Source: Suillus spraguei (taxonomy: Eukaryota > Basidiomycota > Agaricomycetes > Boletales > Suillaceae). From it: 64,000 bases of DNA. The notes under the pieces are model-generated. The model was not told the origin of the DNA, did not search any database, and saw only the letters and a program-made list of their open reading frames with translations. Where the stretch lies: contig JABCPU010000138.1 in NCBI GenBank assembly GCA_016800925.1, positions 1-64,000 of the forward strand, in the 5' to 3' direction. Position numbers and translations under genes: made by a program. The number at the start of each line of letters is the position of its first letter. The stretch's first letter is position 1. Positions 1 to 12,469 of this stretch are shown here, piece after piece.

Positions 1-21
1 ACGCCACCCCAGTTCGTAACA
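1..21 (+). repeat. Tail of a Ty3 LTR cut by the window edge
   Basis: The first 21 bases match the last bases of the LTR at 47089-47564 (also 62063-62524) and end in the same terminal CA. The sequence after base 21 does not match the internal region of the element at 48157-55774, so this is probably the 3' end of an element or a solo LTR whose body lies before the window. Confidence 0.75.
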
Positions 22-1890
22 GACTCTAGGTTGTGTTCTTTACTTGAACTCTGGCAAAGACTAACTAGAGGGCGACACCATCCAATAACACTGTGCCAGT
101 GTGGCACTCCAGCTTTGGAATTCCCAGTTGGATTCTAGTTGCATATGACATTGCAGATGATCATTCACATCAAAGAAAGCTAGAGCCATCACAAGATGGC
201 CATCTTGGCATCGATAGTCACTCACTCTCAAGGGGCTTTGATCATTGACTGGTATGACAGGCGTGCAAGGACCCAACTGCATCTCTGATGGAATCACTTG
301 ATTCATAGTCCTCGGTATGTGCTCTGACGAACTAGCGGATATGGTGTCAAACCCAGTTAGTGGGTTATTTCACTTGAACAACGTGAAATCCAAGCTCAAT
401 GCCAGGTGTAGGATGAACATAGAACAAAACTGTACATCCGGTGTAAAGATACAACCTAGCTTGGGCTGTAGATAAACCACTGCCTAAACTAGTATGTTAG
501 TCTTGCGCTCCGTCTAGTCTGCTTCACTTGTTAAGAACAAGAGTGTTCGACCCTAAAGGGGGATGCCTATTTAGTATGGTCAAGTTCGAGTCTAACTTAT
601 TTGTGAAACAAGCGTCCAAGTCAGCGGTAGGTTGCCGCAGTCAGCGATGATACCGCCGGAACTAGCATCGTGTGTAGCGGTGCTACCATCGTCGAGATAA
701 AGTCAGTAGCAGTTGCATCTAGCGAATGATGTCGAGTGGTGGTCTCAGCGGTAGAGGTAAGGTTGCGAGCGGTGCAAAGAAACAGTAAAGAAGTCCACGG
801 TACTTTCAGTGGTAAAGTAGCGGAGCATGAGAAGTTCAGTCAAAAGTAACAATCAAAAGTCCAGCTGTATGCCAGTGGTAACGGAGAACGAGCGTGATGT
901 ATTAATGAGCGGTGAGGAAACTTTAAAGACTATGTCCACTACTGGGTTGATCCAGAGCTAGACAATAATCCTGACCTATAGTACGTGCAATGGTGTAAAA
1001 TCAAGTACTGTATTGTGTGGGGTATGCGGTGCTTATATCCTAATTTGTATGTACTCGGAATACTCTAGGTGAGATCAGTAGCGCTGGAGCGTTGTAACCA
1101 CCATAAGTATACATAGCGCAAGGCGCTGCAGCACGAGGCAACATGTAATAACGCTTGCCGTGGAATCAGTGATAACGAACAGGAAACAAACTACGCACCA
1201 AATGGAGCTATGCAGATGCAGCAAGGACATGGAAGGACATTGGTTCATGGAACAAGGTGCAGCAGTCAGTATGGTGTGCGGTAAGCGTGGGATGCCGCCG
1301 GTACTGCTAAACGGGGTAAGACGGCCATGGACAAGTGGTAACTCCTGTAGATGTGAGACGAGTGTCAAAAATATGGGGTTTTAAGCCCAGCGCCAATATG
1401 TTCGTTACACCGGTATTGCAAGATTTGGATCATCTTAGGACTACAAGTATTGGTTTAGCAACTACAAGGGATGGCTAGGAACTCAGGCATCTCAGCAATT
1501 CAACTAGTGTTCTCCATGAGCCATATGACTCAAATCAATCTCTAGCCCACTTGGGCACCACAAATACAGTCCCAGGAGGATAAAATTGATTTTGTCGGGA
1601 AATAGGTGGTACCCATAAAAGCCACTGATCTTTTGCTCCTACCATCCACACATTATCTTCCAACAAGAGATGGAAGGTTGAATGGAGATCATGATGATAG
1701 GTGCCCTCGAGTAACTCAGCAGTGTTATGCAGTGCATGCTCTAAGCTTGATACGAAGCAAATGGCACCATTATTTGAAGTATTGGTTGGCATAGTAGTCT
1801 GCTGTTTGTGAGGCTTATGGTGACATTTATCAAATGAAGATGAAAGGAGTGGATCTCAGTGTGCTCCTGGAATTGGTGCTCAATTGCCAC
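22..1890. other. No supported gene
   Basis: I find no coding region I can defend. Minus-strand open frames at 61-306 and 1535-1792 have protein-like composition, but neither has a recognisable domain or intron context. They may be relics. The rest is unremarkable. Confidence 0.5.
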
Positions 1891-1904
1891 ATCACACAGC
1901 TGGG

Positions 1905-2390
1905 CAGTGGAATCCTGTAAACCAGACATGATGGGAGTGCCATTGGGAGGGGATGAGACTGACAAAACCAAACCAGCATGCTCTCATAAGGGCCCACCCA
2001 ATGGCAGCACTGTCATTGCATGCCACAGTGGAATCATGTGAACCAGACACGACGTGAGTGCCATTGGGGGAAAGTGATACTGACCAAACTGAACAAGTGT
2101 GCCCTTGCAGGGGCTAAACCAGTTGCAGCCCTATCGCTGGATCTCATAGACAGACATTGGAATATTGTGAATCAGACACAATGTGAATGCCATCAGGAGA
2201 AAACGAGACTGATGAAATCCAACCAGTGTGCCCTCTGAAGGGCTCACCCAACAACAACCCTGTCGCTGTATCCCACAGCTAAATAGTGGAATCATCTGAA
2301 CCAGACACAATGTGAGTGCCATCAGGAGAGAACAATACTGACAAAACAGAACGAGTGTGCCCTCGGAAGGACATACATATCCTTGGTGGG
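1905..2390. repeat. Degenerate tandem repeat, about 125 bp unit, four copies
   Basis: A block containing GTGGAATC..GTGAACCAGACAC..TGTGAGTGCCAT..AGTGTGCCCT recurs at about 1907, 2029, 2157 and 2287, with spacings of roughly 122, 128 and 130 bp. Units differ by many substitutions and small indels, so the array is old. Short open frames across it are by-products of the repeat. Confidence 0.7.
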
Positions 2391-3435
2391 CCTCAGACAA
2401 GTTCAAGATCAAAATAATAGCCACCTACCTCAGCTTTCTGATTTGATGAAACACCTTTATGATCAACGTTCTGGACAGTAGGGGTTTGGTGGAGGGAACA
2501 CTTGAAGTGTTTCTGCACAATATTAGTCGTATTCCAGTTCCCTCAACATTTACTGCATTGATGTTTAGAAACTTTTTAATCACATTCTTCTTCAACTTCT
2601 GGATGCCCTGACAAAATCTGCTATGGGACTAACTCTGAATGACGAATAAATTGGAGGCAATGATAATGTTATTGCACTCATTGAAAGTGATCTCATGGGG
2701 GGCACGTACCAAGCTGTCACCAGAGGATACCTCTCTGGATCCCTCTGGAGGATGTTTCGTCCTGCGGTCTTCATTCATTGCAAACAGTGAAAGATCAGGA
2801 TCAGCCTGAGGAAAATGGATGCAAGAATCAGAGAGGAAAGTATGATCATCTATGTAACAGACACCCAAATAGAGTCTTGACCGCCTCAAATGGACTTACG
2901 TAAATATAGCACTAATCATTCAATATTCAGCCATTGTCATTGTGCAAGTACTTACTGGGGGAAGGCATCATACCTTGATTCATGGTAAGTACATACATAC
3001 AAGTTACTTATAGTGTACAAGCGTTCTGTTCACCTTCAGTTGTGTTCTACTGTGCTAAGAAATATCTGTACTTGGTATATTGCATTCGCTCACTACAGGC
3101 ACTGCAATGTCACCGAAAGCCTGAGGTTTATTGCAGACATTGGCTGCCTTCATGATCCAACGATATAGATCATTGAGGTACTCCTGTGCAGCTTTATTTG
3201 CCATAGACAACATGTTTCACATGATTACTGTTGCATTTCAACTTGTGGCAAAAAGGGATGGATGGTAGTTAATTTAGGTTTGCACTGGCCTCAGCTATGG
3301 GAATGCTGAACATATAATGAGCTATGCAACTCCATTTATATGCAGCATACTGCTTCCAACAATGAGGATGATGTGTGTAGTTTCGACGCTGTGGGTCTTC
3401 TCAAATCTCGATCAATGGAGACACTGGGCACAAAC
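2391..3435. other. No supported gene
   Basis: Only short open frames without recognisable motifs (for example minus 2629-2889). Nothing else stands out. Confidence 0.45.
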
Positions 3436-3439
3436 TCGT

Positions 3440-3830
3440 TCATATTCCAGGACCTCTTTGTTGGAATCCGAACGATCTGAGAGGAAAGAGACCGAAAGAT
3501 CCGAGATAGGTACAAGTGAGAAGAGATAAGAAGAGTGGTCCGAGTGCAAGGCCAGAATGGCCAATAGCATGTGCCAGCGTGACGACATCGTTACGCTGTG
3601 CAATATGCCGTTTGATTAGTGTTATTATTGTTGCTATTCCACTCACCTTATAGTAGGTGCTCAAGCGCAAAAACATCTCAGTTCTTTTCAAGAGACTGAG
3701 ATGTAAGTACCTTGTCACCAGTCGCCATTTTTGCCCTGGCTAATGAGTGTTTTAGTTACCTGTTATCTAGGTACTTTAACCATCGATATGAGTTCTTTTC
3801 AAGAGACTGAGATTTACCTGTTATCTAGCA
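3440..3830. repeat. Hairpin-bearing dispersed element, copy 1
   Basis: This block is related along its length to 9960-10345. It holds a 30 nt hairpin at 3674-3703 with 9 bp arms CATCTCAGT / ACTGAGATG, followed directly by TAAGTACC. About 115 bp later there is a second, half-conserved hairpin (about 3789-3814), then a TATCTAG motif. A purine-rich leader with GATCTGAGAGG, CCGAGTGCAAGGCC and GTGCCAGCGTGACGAC precedes it. The nature of the element is unknown: a short non-autonomous transposon or an RNA-structured exon are both possible. Confidence 0.55.
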
Positions 3831-4084
3831 CGTCCGCTCCCCACCTTATCGTCTCATAATCCCAGACTCTTTTCAGCTCCAATGCATAAGGAGTAGCACT
3901 ACTAGATAGTCCCACGAGTCCATGTGTCCCAAGAGTCCGCACATCAACTCTAGCACATGCAATTCTGCACGGAATCCTTATCTATGTCGCAAATAGGTTC
4001 CCCCCAACATAATGCACAGTTCCATATTTTTGTTTTGAAGAAATTCGAAGTAGATCTCGTCTGGTGGCCAACTTATTGGTGCTG

Positions 4085-4357
4085 CATCAGGAAATTCACA
4101 CATTCCTTGACGTGCCCTTATGCGGACTTATTTACACTTAACTGCCTTGGTGAAATTGAATCTACTTGTCCAAAATTTCAATGTGAATGAATTCAGAAAA
4201 AAAAAGTTGAGATATATTAATATACATGTTTTATTGTATTTCGCACTCAAAAAATATAAGATATGCCAGGTGAATGATGTGAGAGAGAGCAAACAAGTTT
4301 TGAGATAAGTGAGTTAAGCTGATTAAGCATGTTAAGGAATGTGTGAATTTCCTGATG
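4085..4357. mobile_element. MITE-like element with 24 bp terminal inverted repeats
   Basis: Positions 4085-4108 and 4334-4357 are perfect inverted repeats of 24 bp (starting CATCAGGAAATTCACAC on the left). The roughly 225 bp between them is A/T-rich and has no convincing coding content. Size and structure fit a non-autonomous DNA transposon. No clean target duplication was found. Confidence 0.7.
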
Positions 4358-4583
4358 TGGAGGCCAATTTTGTGCGTATAAGGCTCGCTCTAAAGGTCAG
4401 ATCACCACAGAAAATTCTGGAATATGGTATGGTGGTTATACATAATAAGAGAATACTAAAACAAATTTTTCCAGGGCTACATGCTTGTCAGGATCATCTG
4501 CAATAAAAGAAATATGCTCCAGATGTGACAATCCACCCAAAGTGTTACATTGAGACTGTAAATCAAAACTCCGCAATGCCGGA

Positions 4584-4967
4584 GTGCGTGATGCTCGTGC
4601 AGTATTCAGCAGCTCTCTCAGCGGCAAGTCAAAATCCGATCTTCTCGAACTCGCGCAAGCTCTGGACATATCTCTTGATGGCGCTCGAAACAATCCTGAA
4701 CGTATTTCCTTGATTCAAGCGCAGCTCAATGGCCACCCACAGCTGAAGGATGATCCGAAGTTCACTGGCCTTCATGGCCGTCTCCCTCATGGGCAGGAAC
4801 GCACACACGCAAGCATGGTTGACGAAAATGCTGCGCTCGGGCCAGCCGAGTCACTTCCAGTTGAGTGTCCCGCGATTTGTCGTCAACTCGATGATTTGCA
4901 ATATTTAACAGGCTCATTCATCCTCATCCACTACTCCCCATTATGTTCCTGCGCTATCAATATCTGA
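4584..4967 (+). pseudogene. SAP-like domain fragment
   Basis: The open frame encodes a stretch (about residues 8-60) with the pattern KSDLLELAQAL..LDGA......LI..QLNGHP.L..DP.F.GL. This resembles SAP-type helix-extended-helix modules seen in agaricomycete transposon-associated proteins. No neighbouring exon continues it, and the C-terminal half looks random. I treat it as a relic; the family assignment is tentative. Confidence 0.35.
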
Positions 4968-6050
4968 TCCCCCCCTCAACTGTTTATTCTGGCATTGCAC
5001 ATACTTAACTTCCTCATGGACACCCGCATCACCCATTCTCTCCCCAGCATAATTTGCCCAACAATACACAGTATCATATGATTCCCCATCATTCTTTTCA
5101 CAATTATCATATACCTGCGCAAGCTCATTCAAGTGCACCTGATTTTTCACCTTAGATACTTTACTAATTCTTATACACAGTCACACAATCAGTTCAATAG
5201 CATTTATTGCACATTTCTACCGCTTCATACAAATTGTTTCGAGTGCCATTTCCTCTACTTAAGCCACAACTTCACAACACACTGTACGAACGGTGCCGAC
5301 ACTGCGGAGTGCAAATAGATATTGCGGCAGACGTGTGACTGAGTGTGACAAAGTGCGTGAACTCTAGGGAAATGCACTTTTCTGCGCGGTGACTCTCCGC
5401 TGGACTCAACACGTCGAGTTTTGAAAAAAAACTAACAGATGTTGTACCTTAGAGTTCAGTCTGTTGAACCGTCAAAGAATTAAGTTTTTATGTCTGTGCG
5501 TTGTGGAATAATAGACGTTACGCCAAAAATGCGCGAACTCCCGTGGACATCTAATATAGCATTCTGGACAGCGACAACACCGTGAAAAGAATAAACTGGA
5601 GCCATGGTAATTCAGAAACAGAGTATCAATTTAGAAGCGATCACATGCGGGGATCAAACGTTCCGTCCTTACATAATGTATAGAAATAAACACGGCCTTG
5701 AATGCACTCGATAGCCAAAATTTCCTTCAACAAGGTATAAACGTTGTATTCGAGATGTATGTAGGCTATGTACTCGACGCGAGAGCCTAACTTAAGCCTA
5801 GGTAGAGTTATGTAGACATGGCATGTCAATGCAGCAACTGATTGGTGGATGCGGTCAATGTAAACGAGTGGATCAACGAATCTAATGGGTGAGTAATACG
5901 CACTATAACAAAATCATGTATCAATGGAGCTGAGATTAGATGGGGTGTCGCGGAAGTGTGAAAACATGAGGCATCGCAGGAAACATTACAGTAGGAAAAG
6001 AGGTATCGCCCGTACAAGAAAACAAATCAAGAATATGAAAGTCGCCGGCA
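4968..6050. other. Intergenic, no supported gene
   Basis: A/T-rich sequence with only short open frames. The right end is the 3' flank of the minus-strand gene that ends at 6053. Confidence 0.5.
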
Positions 6051-6052
6051 AC

Positions 6053-7458
6053 TTACGAATAACGCGCAGGGCCCATTGCCCGCCGAATAGGATTGTCCCT
6101 CTCCGCAACAAATGCCCCAGCGCGCAGGCCGTCCTTCGAAGCCAGGCGTTGCTTGGTGTCTTTCTCCCTGCGTTCGCGCTCCTCACGAGCGTGCTGCAGG
6201 AGCTCAAGACGCTCAGCGCCTTTGTCAAAGCCGTGAGGCTTAGAGAATACAGGCTCCCGCTCTATGCCATCTGCGAAGACTATATTCTTGCAGGAGCCGG
6301 TGCTCACAGTACTTCTCTCGCCCTCAGATGCGCTAGCATCTGAGCATGCAATCTTTGCACGTTTGGCACCAATGGAGCCGTTCGGAGGAATATCTTGGCT
6401 GCGGTCACGAGGTCTGCGCTTAAGCTTATTGGCGAAGAGCCGCCGGGGGGCACATGCCTCAGCCACTTCGAAGTCTGGATGATCAATCGGCAGTTTAGAC
6501 GCCTCGATGACTTCAGGGGCAAGCTGATATTGGGGGTTGTGGAAGGTCGCTTTTTGGCCTCGGCTGATGAAGCGGTCAGCAGGCAGAAAATTCCGAGAAA
6601 TAGAAAGACGTACAAGACATAAGTGATTGTTGGCTTCTCCTCAAATACCGGTGCCGGAGTGGGCGTGCTTTCACGCTCAGGTGCTTCTCCAACGGGTAAT
6701 TCGTCATCACTGCTCTCCCAGCCATTTGCCTTAGATGCGCTTGCCTCGCCCTCGCCAGCGAGGAATGGGTTATCGGGGGAGTCTCGAGTAGGCCATATTT
6801 TCTTAGCTTTGGAATTCGAGGGCGATGGCAGCGCACGAAGGAAGAGCTTGCGGGGAGGTGTCACGGGTGGCCTTGGTAGAAAAAGTGTAGGCGGGGGCGA
6901 ACGCGAGCGTTGCACTGATGACGCACGAGGTGGGACTTGGGGTGCCCTGCGGGAGGGAGGTGGCGAAACGGGCTCACGGACGCGATATTTCAACAGCGCT
7001 GGCGAAGGTGACTTGTCCTCTTCCGGGTCCTCCACTACAGACGATTTTTTACGCCCATGAGACACTGCGCCACCACTACGACCAGTCCAGAACGAGTTCT
7101 CATCGTCTTCTTCTTCTTCATGCGCGGGAAGGACGTCTGCGGTGCGGCGCTTTTTCCTTCCCATGAGTGCATGGCCCTCCTTTTCCCCGCTATGTTCATC
7201 CTCGAGATTCCTTTGCCTTCCAGCAACGTAACTTCCACCGAGGTCGTCTTCGAGTTCTGACGCGCTGCCACTGTCTTCTGACGCGTGTCCAGAGGTTGCT
7301 GACACTGCTTTTGAACGAGATCGCTTGTGGTGTGTTCTTGGAGGCGTAGGAAGCGATGCCAAAGATGCTGAACGCTTTAAGGGTCGTGAATGAACTTCTG
7401 TATCGTGAACAGAAGGAATACGGATGGGAGACGAGTCAAGTATCTGGTAGCTTGACAT
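6053..7458 (-). CDS. Conserved hypothetical nuclear-type protein, basic/acidic low complexity
   Basis: Two exons (6614-7458 and 6053-6563) separated by a 50 bp intron GTACGT..CTGAC..TCAG give a 451-residue protein. The first 280 residues are Ser/Pro-rich and disordered. They carry basic clusters resembling nuclear localisation signals (HHKRSRSK, GRKKRRT) and an acidic patch (HEEEEDDEN). The splice joins TITYVF to RGQKATFHNP, forming a compact motif that looks like the conserved core. The C-terminal region is charged and probably helical (LLQHAREERERREK) and ends NPIRRAMGPARYS. The stop overlaps a perfect GTAAGT, so a further spliced exon cannot be excluded. I do not recognise the family; a chromatin or cell-cycle role would be a guess. 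Confidence 0.7.
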
Positions 7459-8721
7459 GTTTCAGGATTAAAGTCAATCAAGTTGGAGGAGATTTCGCTT
7501 AGGAGAGTTATGCAAGAGATAAGATGTTGGTGGTTTAAAAGAAAGAAGTAATCAGCCACGACGTTTCAAACCGACCACGAGATTCACTTGTCCTAAAAAC
7601 AACACCACGAAAACAATGCGTATAAATACATACAAACAAAGGCTCTTGTCCACACGCAACAAATATGGTTTCACCAAGCCAGCCATAGTAACTGCAGAAC
7701 AACTTGTCTCAAGGCCTTCTATATGATACGGTTCCAGTCTCAAATCTTCAACGATGAATTCGCTAAAAGTAGGATGCTCCTAACACGTGTACCTAATACA
7801 TATCATGACAGAAACTCGACTTCAATGCGAAGATCATGTGGAACATCGCCGATGCATACATTCTAGACTGGAGAGAGGTGGTTATGAATCCATGATCTCG
7901 ATTTAAGGTTTGTCTGTTTAAAATGCAGTTACGGCAACCGCAATGATGGTATAATACCTACAGTATCCGTTAAATCTGTGAGTTTATCTTTATCTGTTAG
8001 CTGAAGTACGGCTGAGTCTCCGATGTCAGAATGACTCCTGTGTAAACAATTTCGAGTGAGGAACGCTCTCAAGTTCTTTGCCCAGATCAAGAACAGCCCA
8101 CCGCGACCGCGAATGAAGGCGACGGCGGACAACACTTTACCCATCTTTATCCAACACTATGGGACGTTTATTTCAATAAAGTACATTCCAACAGCAAAAT
8201 GGTTCCTTTTATCTGCAGGTACTGCGACTCGTGTCTTCAAGTTCAGGCTGACTGATCAATCTTCATCACTCCCGCGACTCAGTGAGGTACCGTCTTGGCT
8301 GCTGTCACCTGGGCGATATTAGAGCCAACGCCCACTCAATGGGAGAGGCTCCTTCTCTCATTTATCTGGCCTGCATGCGTATCTGTTTGGGATCTTGCTG
8401 AACACGCCTGTCGACAGGAGGAATTCGGTGAGGCTAAACTCATTTCGTCAAACAACTTGTAGATGGTTGTAGAGAATGTCACTGAAGATACTTAAGTAGA
8501 ATGTAGATTGCAGAAGCTAGCCTCGGTAATATCAGTAAAATAACCAGTACCGAGAGCATCATTTATTCTAACATTCAATGTGGCACTGGGTTGAACGTTA
8601 CGCTTGCTGTAGAATTGCCTTTTGTGGACACCTTGGAAAGCGTTCAACACTAACGCTTTCAAGTGCGAACTTTATCATCTGAGAGTCCGTAACATTCAGC
8701 TCTCTTCGCGCGTACATTGCG
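7459..8721. other. Intergenic between divergent genes
   Basis: Holds the upstream regions of the minus-strand gene ending at 7458 and of ATG12 at 8722. No coding region is supported. Confidence 0.55.
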
Positions 8722-9315
8722 ATGGCTTCGGGAAGCCCAGATGACTCTGGTAGGCAAGCTGCCCTTCCCTGGACACCAGGTGACGTATCCGAGAGTGCAA
8801 CCGAAGCTCTCCAAGCATTGGACACTTACAAGAAGAAGGATCCATCCAAAGGTCAGTACTGTGTTAGATGAGCGCATCTATATCAATAAACCCAATAAAC
8901 AGTGGTGGTTCGCTTCAAAGCAGTCGGTAACGCACCGATCATGAGGCAGAACTTTTACAAGATTACTGCCTCCAACCGTTTCCAGGCAGTCATACAGTTT
9001 TTGAGGAAGGAGCTGAGCTGGAAAGCCGGAGATCCGTTGGTGAGGATTGACGGCTTGTCTTTAATGTTGAGCTGACTCATCTCAGTTCACATATATCAAT
9101 CTCGCATTTTCTCCCGCTCCTGACGACACGGTGTCGAATCTGTACAAGGTAATGCGCCTAGCTCTTGACCCAGAGCATCCCCTGATGCAGTTGTTGAAGT
9201 CATTCGCTACGGAAGGACACCTGATAGTCAACTACAGGTCAGTTTCTCGATCATTTTTGTGCTTGGCGCATTAATCTAGCGCATACTGTTTAGCACGACG
9301 GCGGCATGGGGATAA
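8722..9315 (+). CDS. ATG12: Autophagy ubiquitin-like protein ATG12
   Basis: Five exons (8722-8851, 8903-9039, 9086-9148, 9200-9237, 9294-9315) with 46-56 bp introns encode a 129-residue protein. After a variable N-terminus of about 43 residues comes the ubiquitin-like fold: [14 protein letters not shown], then [42 protein letters not shown], and GHLIVNYSTTAAWG. The protein ends in glycine, as ATG12 must, because that residue is activated by ATG7, passed to ATG10 and joined to ATG5. The ATG12-ATG5 conjugate with ATG16 promotes ATG8 lipidation on the forming autophagosome. Exon phases agree at every junction. The individual exons are too short to appear as long open frames, so the gene is easily missed. 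Confidence 0.93.
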
Positions 9316-9955
9316 CGCTCTCGCTAAACAAGGAGATCTTGTATTTCTGTGCACAGTTGTGTCACCGCTCAACCTTACACTCATCATAAGTTAATGCAAA
9401 TTATTCGTTCGTTATTCCTGTACATTCGAGGACCTCTCATAGATGGGTGTAGTAGCTAACACAAAACCTTTCGTTGACATGCGTGATCTTAACCTTTGCC
9501 CCTGCGTATGCTTAACATTCCGCAATACCAATATCGGATGACGAATTTCTAAGAGACTAGGTTTCATCGAGACTGGCGCGCACCCGTCGAAAATAGATAT
9601 TATAGCTTTCTTCCACTCAAAATGCCTGAAGTATTTGCCTCAGGGAAGCACGCGGATCAGAACACGTCTGGGTTGCCACAGACTGCTGTGGTGTCGTATA
9701 TCGTAGACGTTGCAGACGGGTAGTGTATAGCAGTGATATGATACTCTGATATCAACAGGTATAAGCCCCGGAAGGTGAATGCGGATTTCGATTTCTCATA
9801 TAGTCCTATGGAAGCTGTAAGATTCGAGAAACGGAAGGGACTGAACATCCAAAGTTCAGCGTTGACCCGAGGACCCAAAACACTTCCTGTCACCCAGCAG
9901 TGTCTTGAGCATACGAAGTAATAGCCAAGTAGTACACTGATGAAGACCTTGCACC
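9316..9955. other. Intergenic, no supported gene
   Basis: 3' flank of ATG12 followed by sequence without recognisable coding potential. Confidence 0.5.
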
Positions 9956-9959
9956 TGAC

Positions 9960-10345
9960 GTCGTGTCTGCTAGAGTCCGAGCAATCCGATGAGAGAGGGG
10001 CCGAAGAGGCCGAGATGGTAGCGAGGGGGAGAGGATAAGAGATCTGGTACGAGCGCAAGCATAAAAGAGGCCAACGGGGTGCCGCACGTTGACAACGACC
10101 CAGCACCTGCATCATACATCAAATGAGTTGTGTTTATTTTTCGTTCCTTACTTACCTGGTATAAAGTCAAGCGCCCGCAGACGCGAACATCTCAGTTCTT
10201 GAATAGAAACTGAGATGTAAGCACCTAATTCATGTATGTCAGCGTTAGCTGACCAAAACCGTAGCATACCTTGTCCTTCTAGGTAGCGCGCATCTTAATA
10301 AGAGTTCTTGAATAGAAACTGAGATCATACCTTGTCTTTCTAGAT
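9960..10345. repeat. Hairpin-bearing dispersed element, copy 2
   Basis: Related to 3440-3830 in order and content. A purine-rich leader comes first, then a 30 nt hairpin at 10188-10217 with 10 bp arms CATCTCAGTT / AACTGAGATG followed by TAAGCACC. A half hairpin lies about 112 bp downstream (about 10300-10325), then TCTTTCTAG. The arms are the same as in copy 1 while the loop differs (TCTTTTCAAGAG against CTTGAATAGA), which suggests that the stem is what is conserved. Confidence 0.55.
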
Positions 10346-10922
10346 TCCTCGCCTGCTCTGCTCGTCACCTTCCATAAGTGTCCTGTCTCAGAATACACTG
10401 TTATACAATTGTGGAACTGTGTTATCTGGATACTGAGAGCTAAAAAGCGAGAACATGATCCATGTAAATGAAGTTGAATAATCAAGGAACATGGAATAAG
10501 GAACGCAAGCAAGGTTGTGCAATGCATTCTGAATCAAATAGCAGTTTGAGTTGTTCTGCCCTTCAAGGTTGCATGGAGTTGTTCATTTTCGGCCTGAAAA
10601 GGGCCGTGTTATCATCAATGAATGAAGACTGCGGTAAGAATAGCAATAGCCCACCTGTATATGCTAGTTCTGCTTCGCGGCACTGCTTGACCTGTAGAGC
10701 GGCTTATGCGCCAGAGTGGCAAAAGACGACCGTCTGCAACTGTGGATAAGCCGCTCACCACGGTCCGGAGGTTCTGAAATTATAACTCCGAGATAATGAG
10801 CTCCGTGCCACGCTGCGATCTTTGCTGGAAATAGTTTTCAAGCTCATACGCACGGCATCCACTTATCAGTAACACAGCTCCTCGTACAAGTGGTATGCAG
10901 GGGCTTGTTGAATGGACGAGGC

Positions 10923-11081
10923 CTAGAATAGCGGCCACGTAAATCTCATGTTCAGCGCCAACAGAGCAGTTGCAGTAAGGATTACTGCAAATGTACTGAT
11001 GGCGCCGAGCAACCAATACGGCTGAGTGAACATACGAGCCTCGTTACCTCCGTTGTAGCGATTATCGGGCTTATCATCCAC
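10923..11081 (-). CDS. Possible terminal exon with one membrane segment
   Basis: After an acceptor TTTGTAG the minus strand reads 52 codons to a stop. A polar start (DDKPDNRYNGGNEAR) is followed by one hydrophobic segment (YWLLGAISTFAVILTATALL) and a short tail. This composition is protein-like and would suit the end of a membrane protein. I could not find the upstream exons, so this may be a relic or chance. Confidence 0.25.
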   Translation of the reverse strand: MDDKPDNRYNGGNEARMFTQPYWLLGAISTFAVILTATALLALNMRFTWPLF

Positions 11082-11090
11082 CTACAAATA

Positions 11091-12469
11091 TTAATTTGTG
11101 ATAGGTACAGCCTAGGGCCGCTGTGAAGCAATAGGTGGGAGGAGCCTCCTCTGGGATGAAGAGTGCCGCTAATAAATGGCGATCAGTTTCTTCGGTCTTC
11201 TTTTAAGGAATCGTGAATGGTCAAAGGGTTTGACACGTTGCTACAAGAAAAGCCGAAGCCTGCCAGCTGATCATTGTTAGCGCTGATATTTGATGGCAGG
11301 CAGGCATCAGAGGACCGCAGTTATAATTGAGGGTGCAACTATAAATTATTACATGACGTAAGTGCAACTGCGATGATGAGCAGTCATTGTCATATAATTA
11401 ACGTATCTCTTATCAACCCATATGTATTGCTGAAGATCGATAATATTATTATAGTATCGCATCACTGCATTTGACAATGTCAAATATATACTGCATCACA
11501 GGCTTGCCACAACCAGACTTGCCCTGCCCATTAATGTGCCCCACAGTGACCGTGCTGTGTAGAAGAAATCCGTCCACTCGGGAGACTCTTGTCAATACCG
11601 TACCTTTGGTTCGTCGTCATTTTCGAAGGACCTGGTCTAGCCATCCGGATCTTCGGTCCTGTAACGCATAAGGTCCTCAGGCAAATCAAGATATTCTCCC
11701 TTGCAAAGCAATTTTGGCTTTCGCTATCTTGCTCATTTGCTCTTCGTGACGCATTGAAGTTTGTTGTACTCTTGTATACTAAGTTGGTGACGTATACACT
11801 GCCGAAGCAACCATCAATACGGCTTGGATGATGATCTATACAACAAATTCAGGTTCACACCCCGATACCTCCCGTGTAAAGGAACCTCCTACCACCTTTT
11901 TATTAAGTAGGACTAGATCCACTGCCTTCGCAAATCTGAAAAAGACTGGACCTTTTCGCACTTCAGCCCACTAAATCAGTCATTCTATTCGCCCAAGATA
12001 CATTCGCAGTAGGAGACACAGTCTTCATAACAGGTCACAAACAAACTAAAAACGGACGTCTCCTCAACGCGAAAAGATACTTCAACCGTCCCATGGGCGT
12101 ATGCCAACGTACCCTCCAAACAGGCTCACTTACCTCCCCATCCAAATCAAAACTCACCCCCTAAAACAGGTACTGTCGCTACCCTCGTGCCTTATTCCAC
12201 GAAAACCAGCCCACCAATCTCTTTTGGTTCCCAAACCACATAGGCGGCCCCCATGCACACTGCGTCTTTCTTGAACCCCGCGACCTCGCAGGCAGTAACA
12301 GGTTCTCGTATACACTGCATTCGAACCTACCCCGTCAAAGGCCTCTATATCGAGTGCAACATGCCAACCAGCCCATTTCTGCAGCGCGCAGATCCGGTCT
12401 CGGGCTCATATGGTGCTCACGCACAGCCGTTTCCGCCCTCTGAGTATTTCAGCACCATGGGATATCTTC
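11091..12469. other. No confident gene; weak coding-like stretch
   Basis: Around 11985-12160 the plus strand reads DTFAVGDTVFITGHKQTKNG and continues to a stop at about 12160. A second frame around 12180-12280 reads LFHENQPTNLFWFPNHIG. These could be pieces of one decayed gene; a BAH-type module crossed my mind, but the evidence is too thin to name it. Confidence 0.25.

Noticed and set aside
3674..3703. tRNA or terminator hairpin
   Set aside because: No cloverleaf, no A or B box I can place, and rho-independent terminators do not apply to a fungal nuclear genome.
11985..12280. BAH-domain protein
   Set aside because: Only short suggestive phrases in two frames, no splice solution and no clear domain core.
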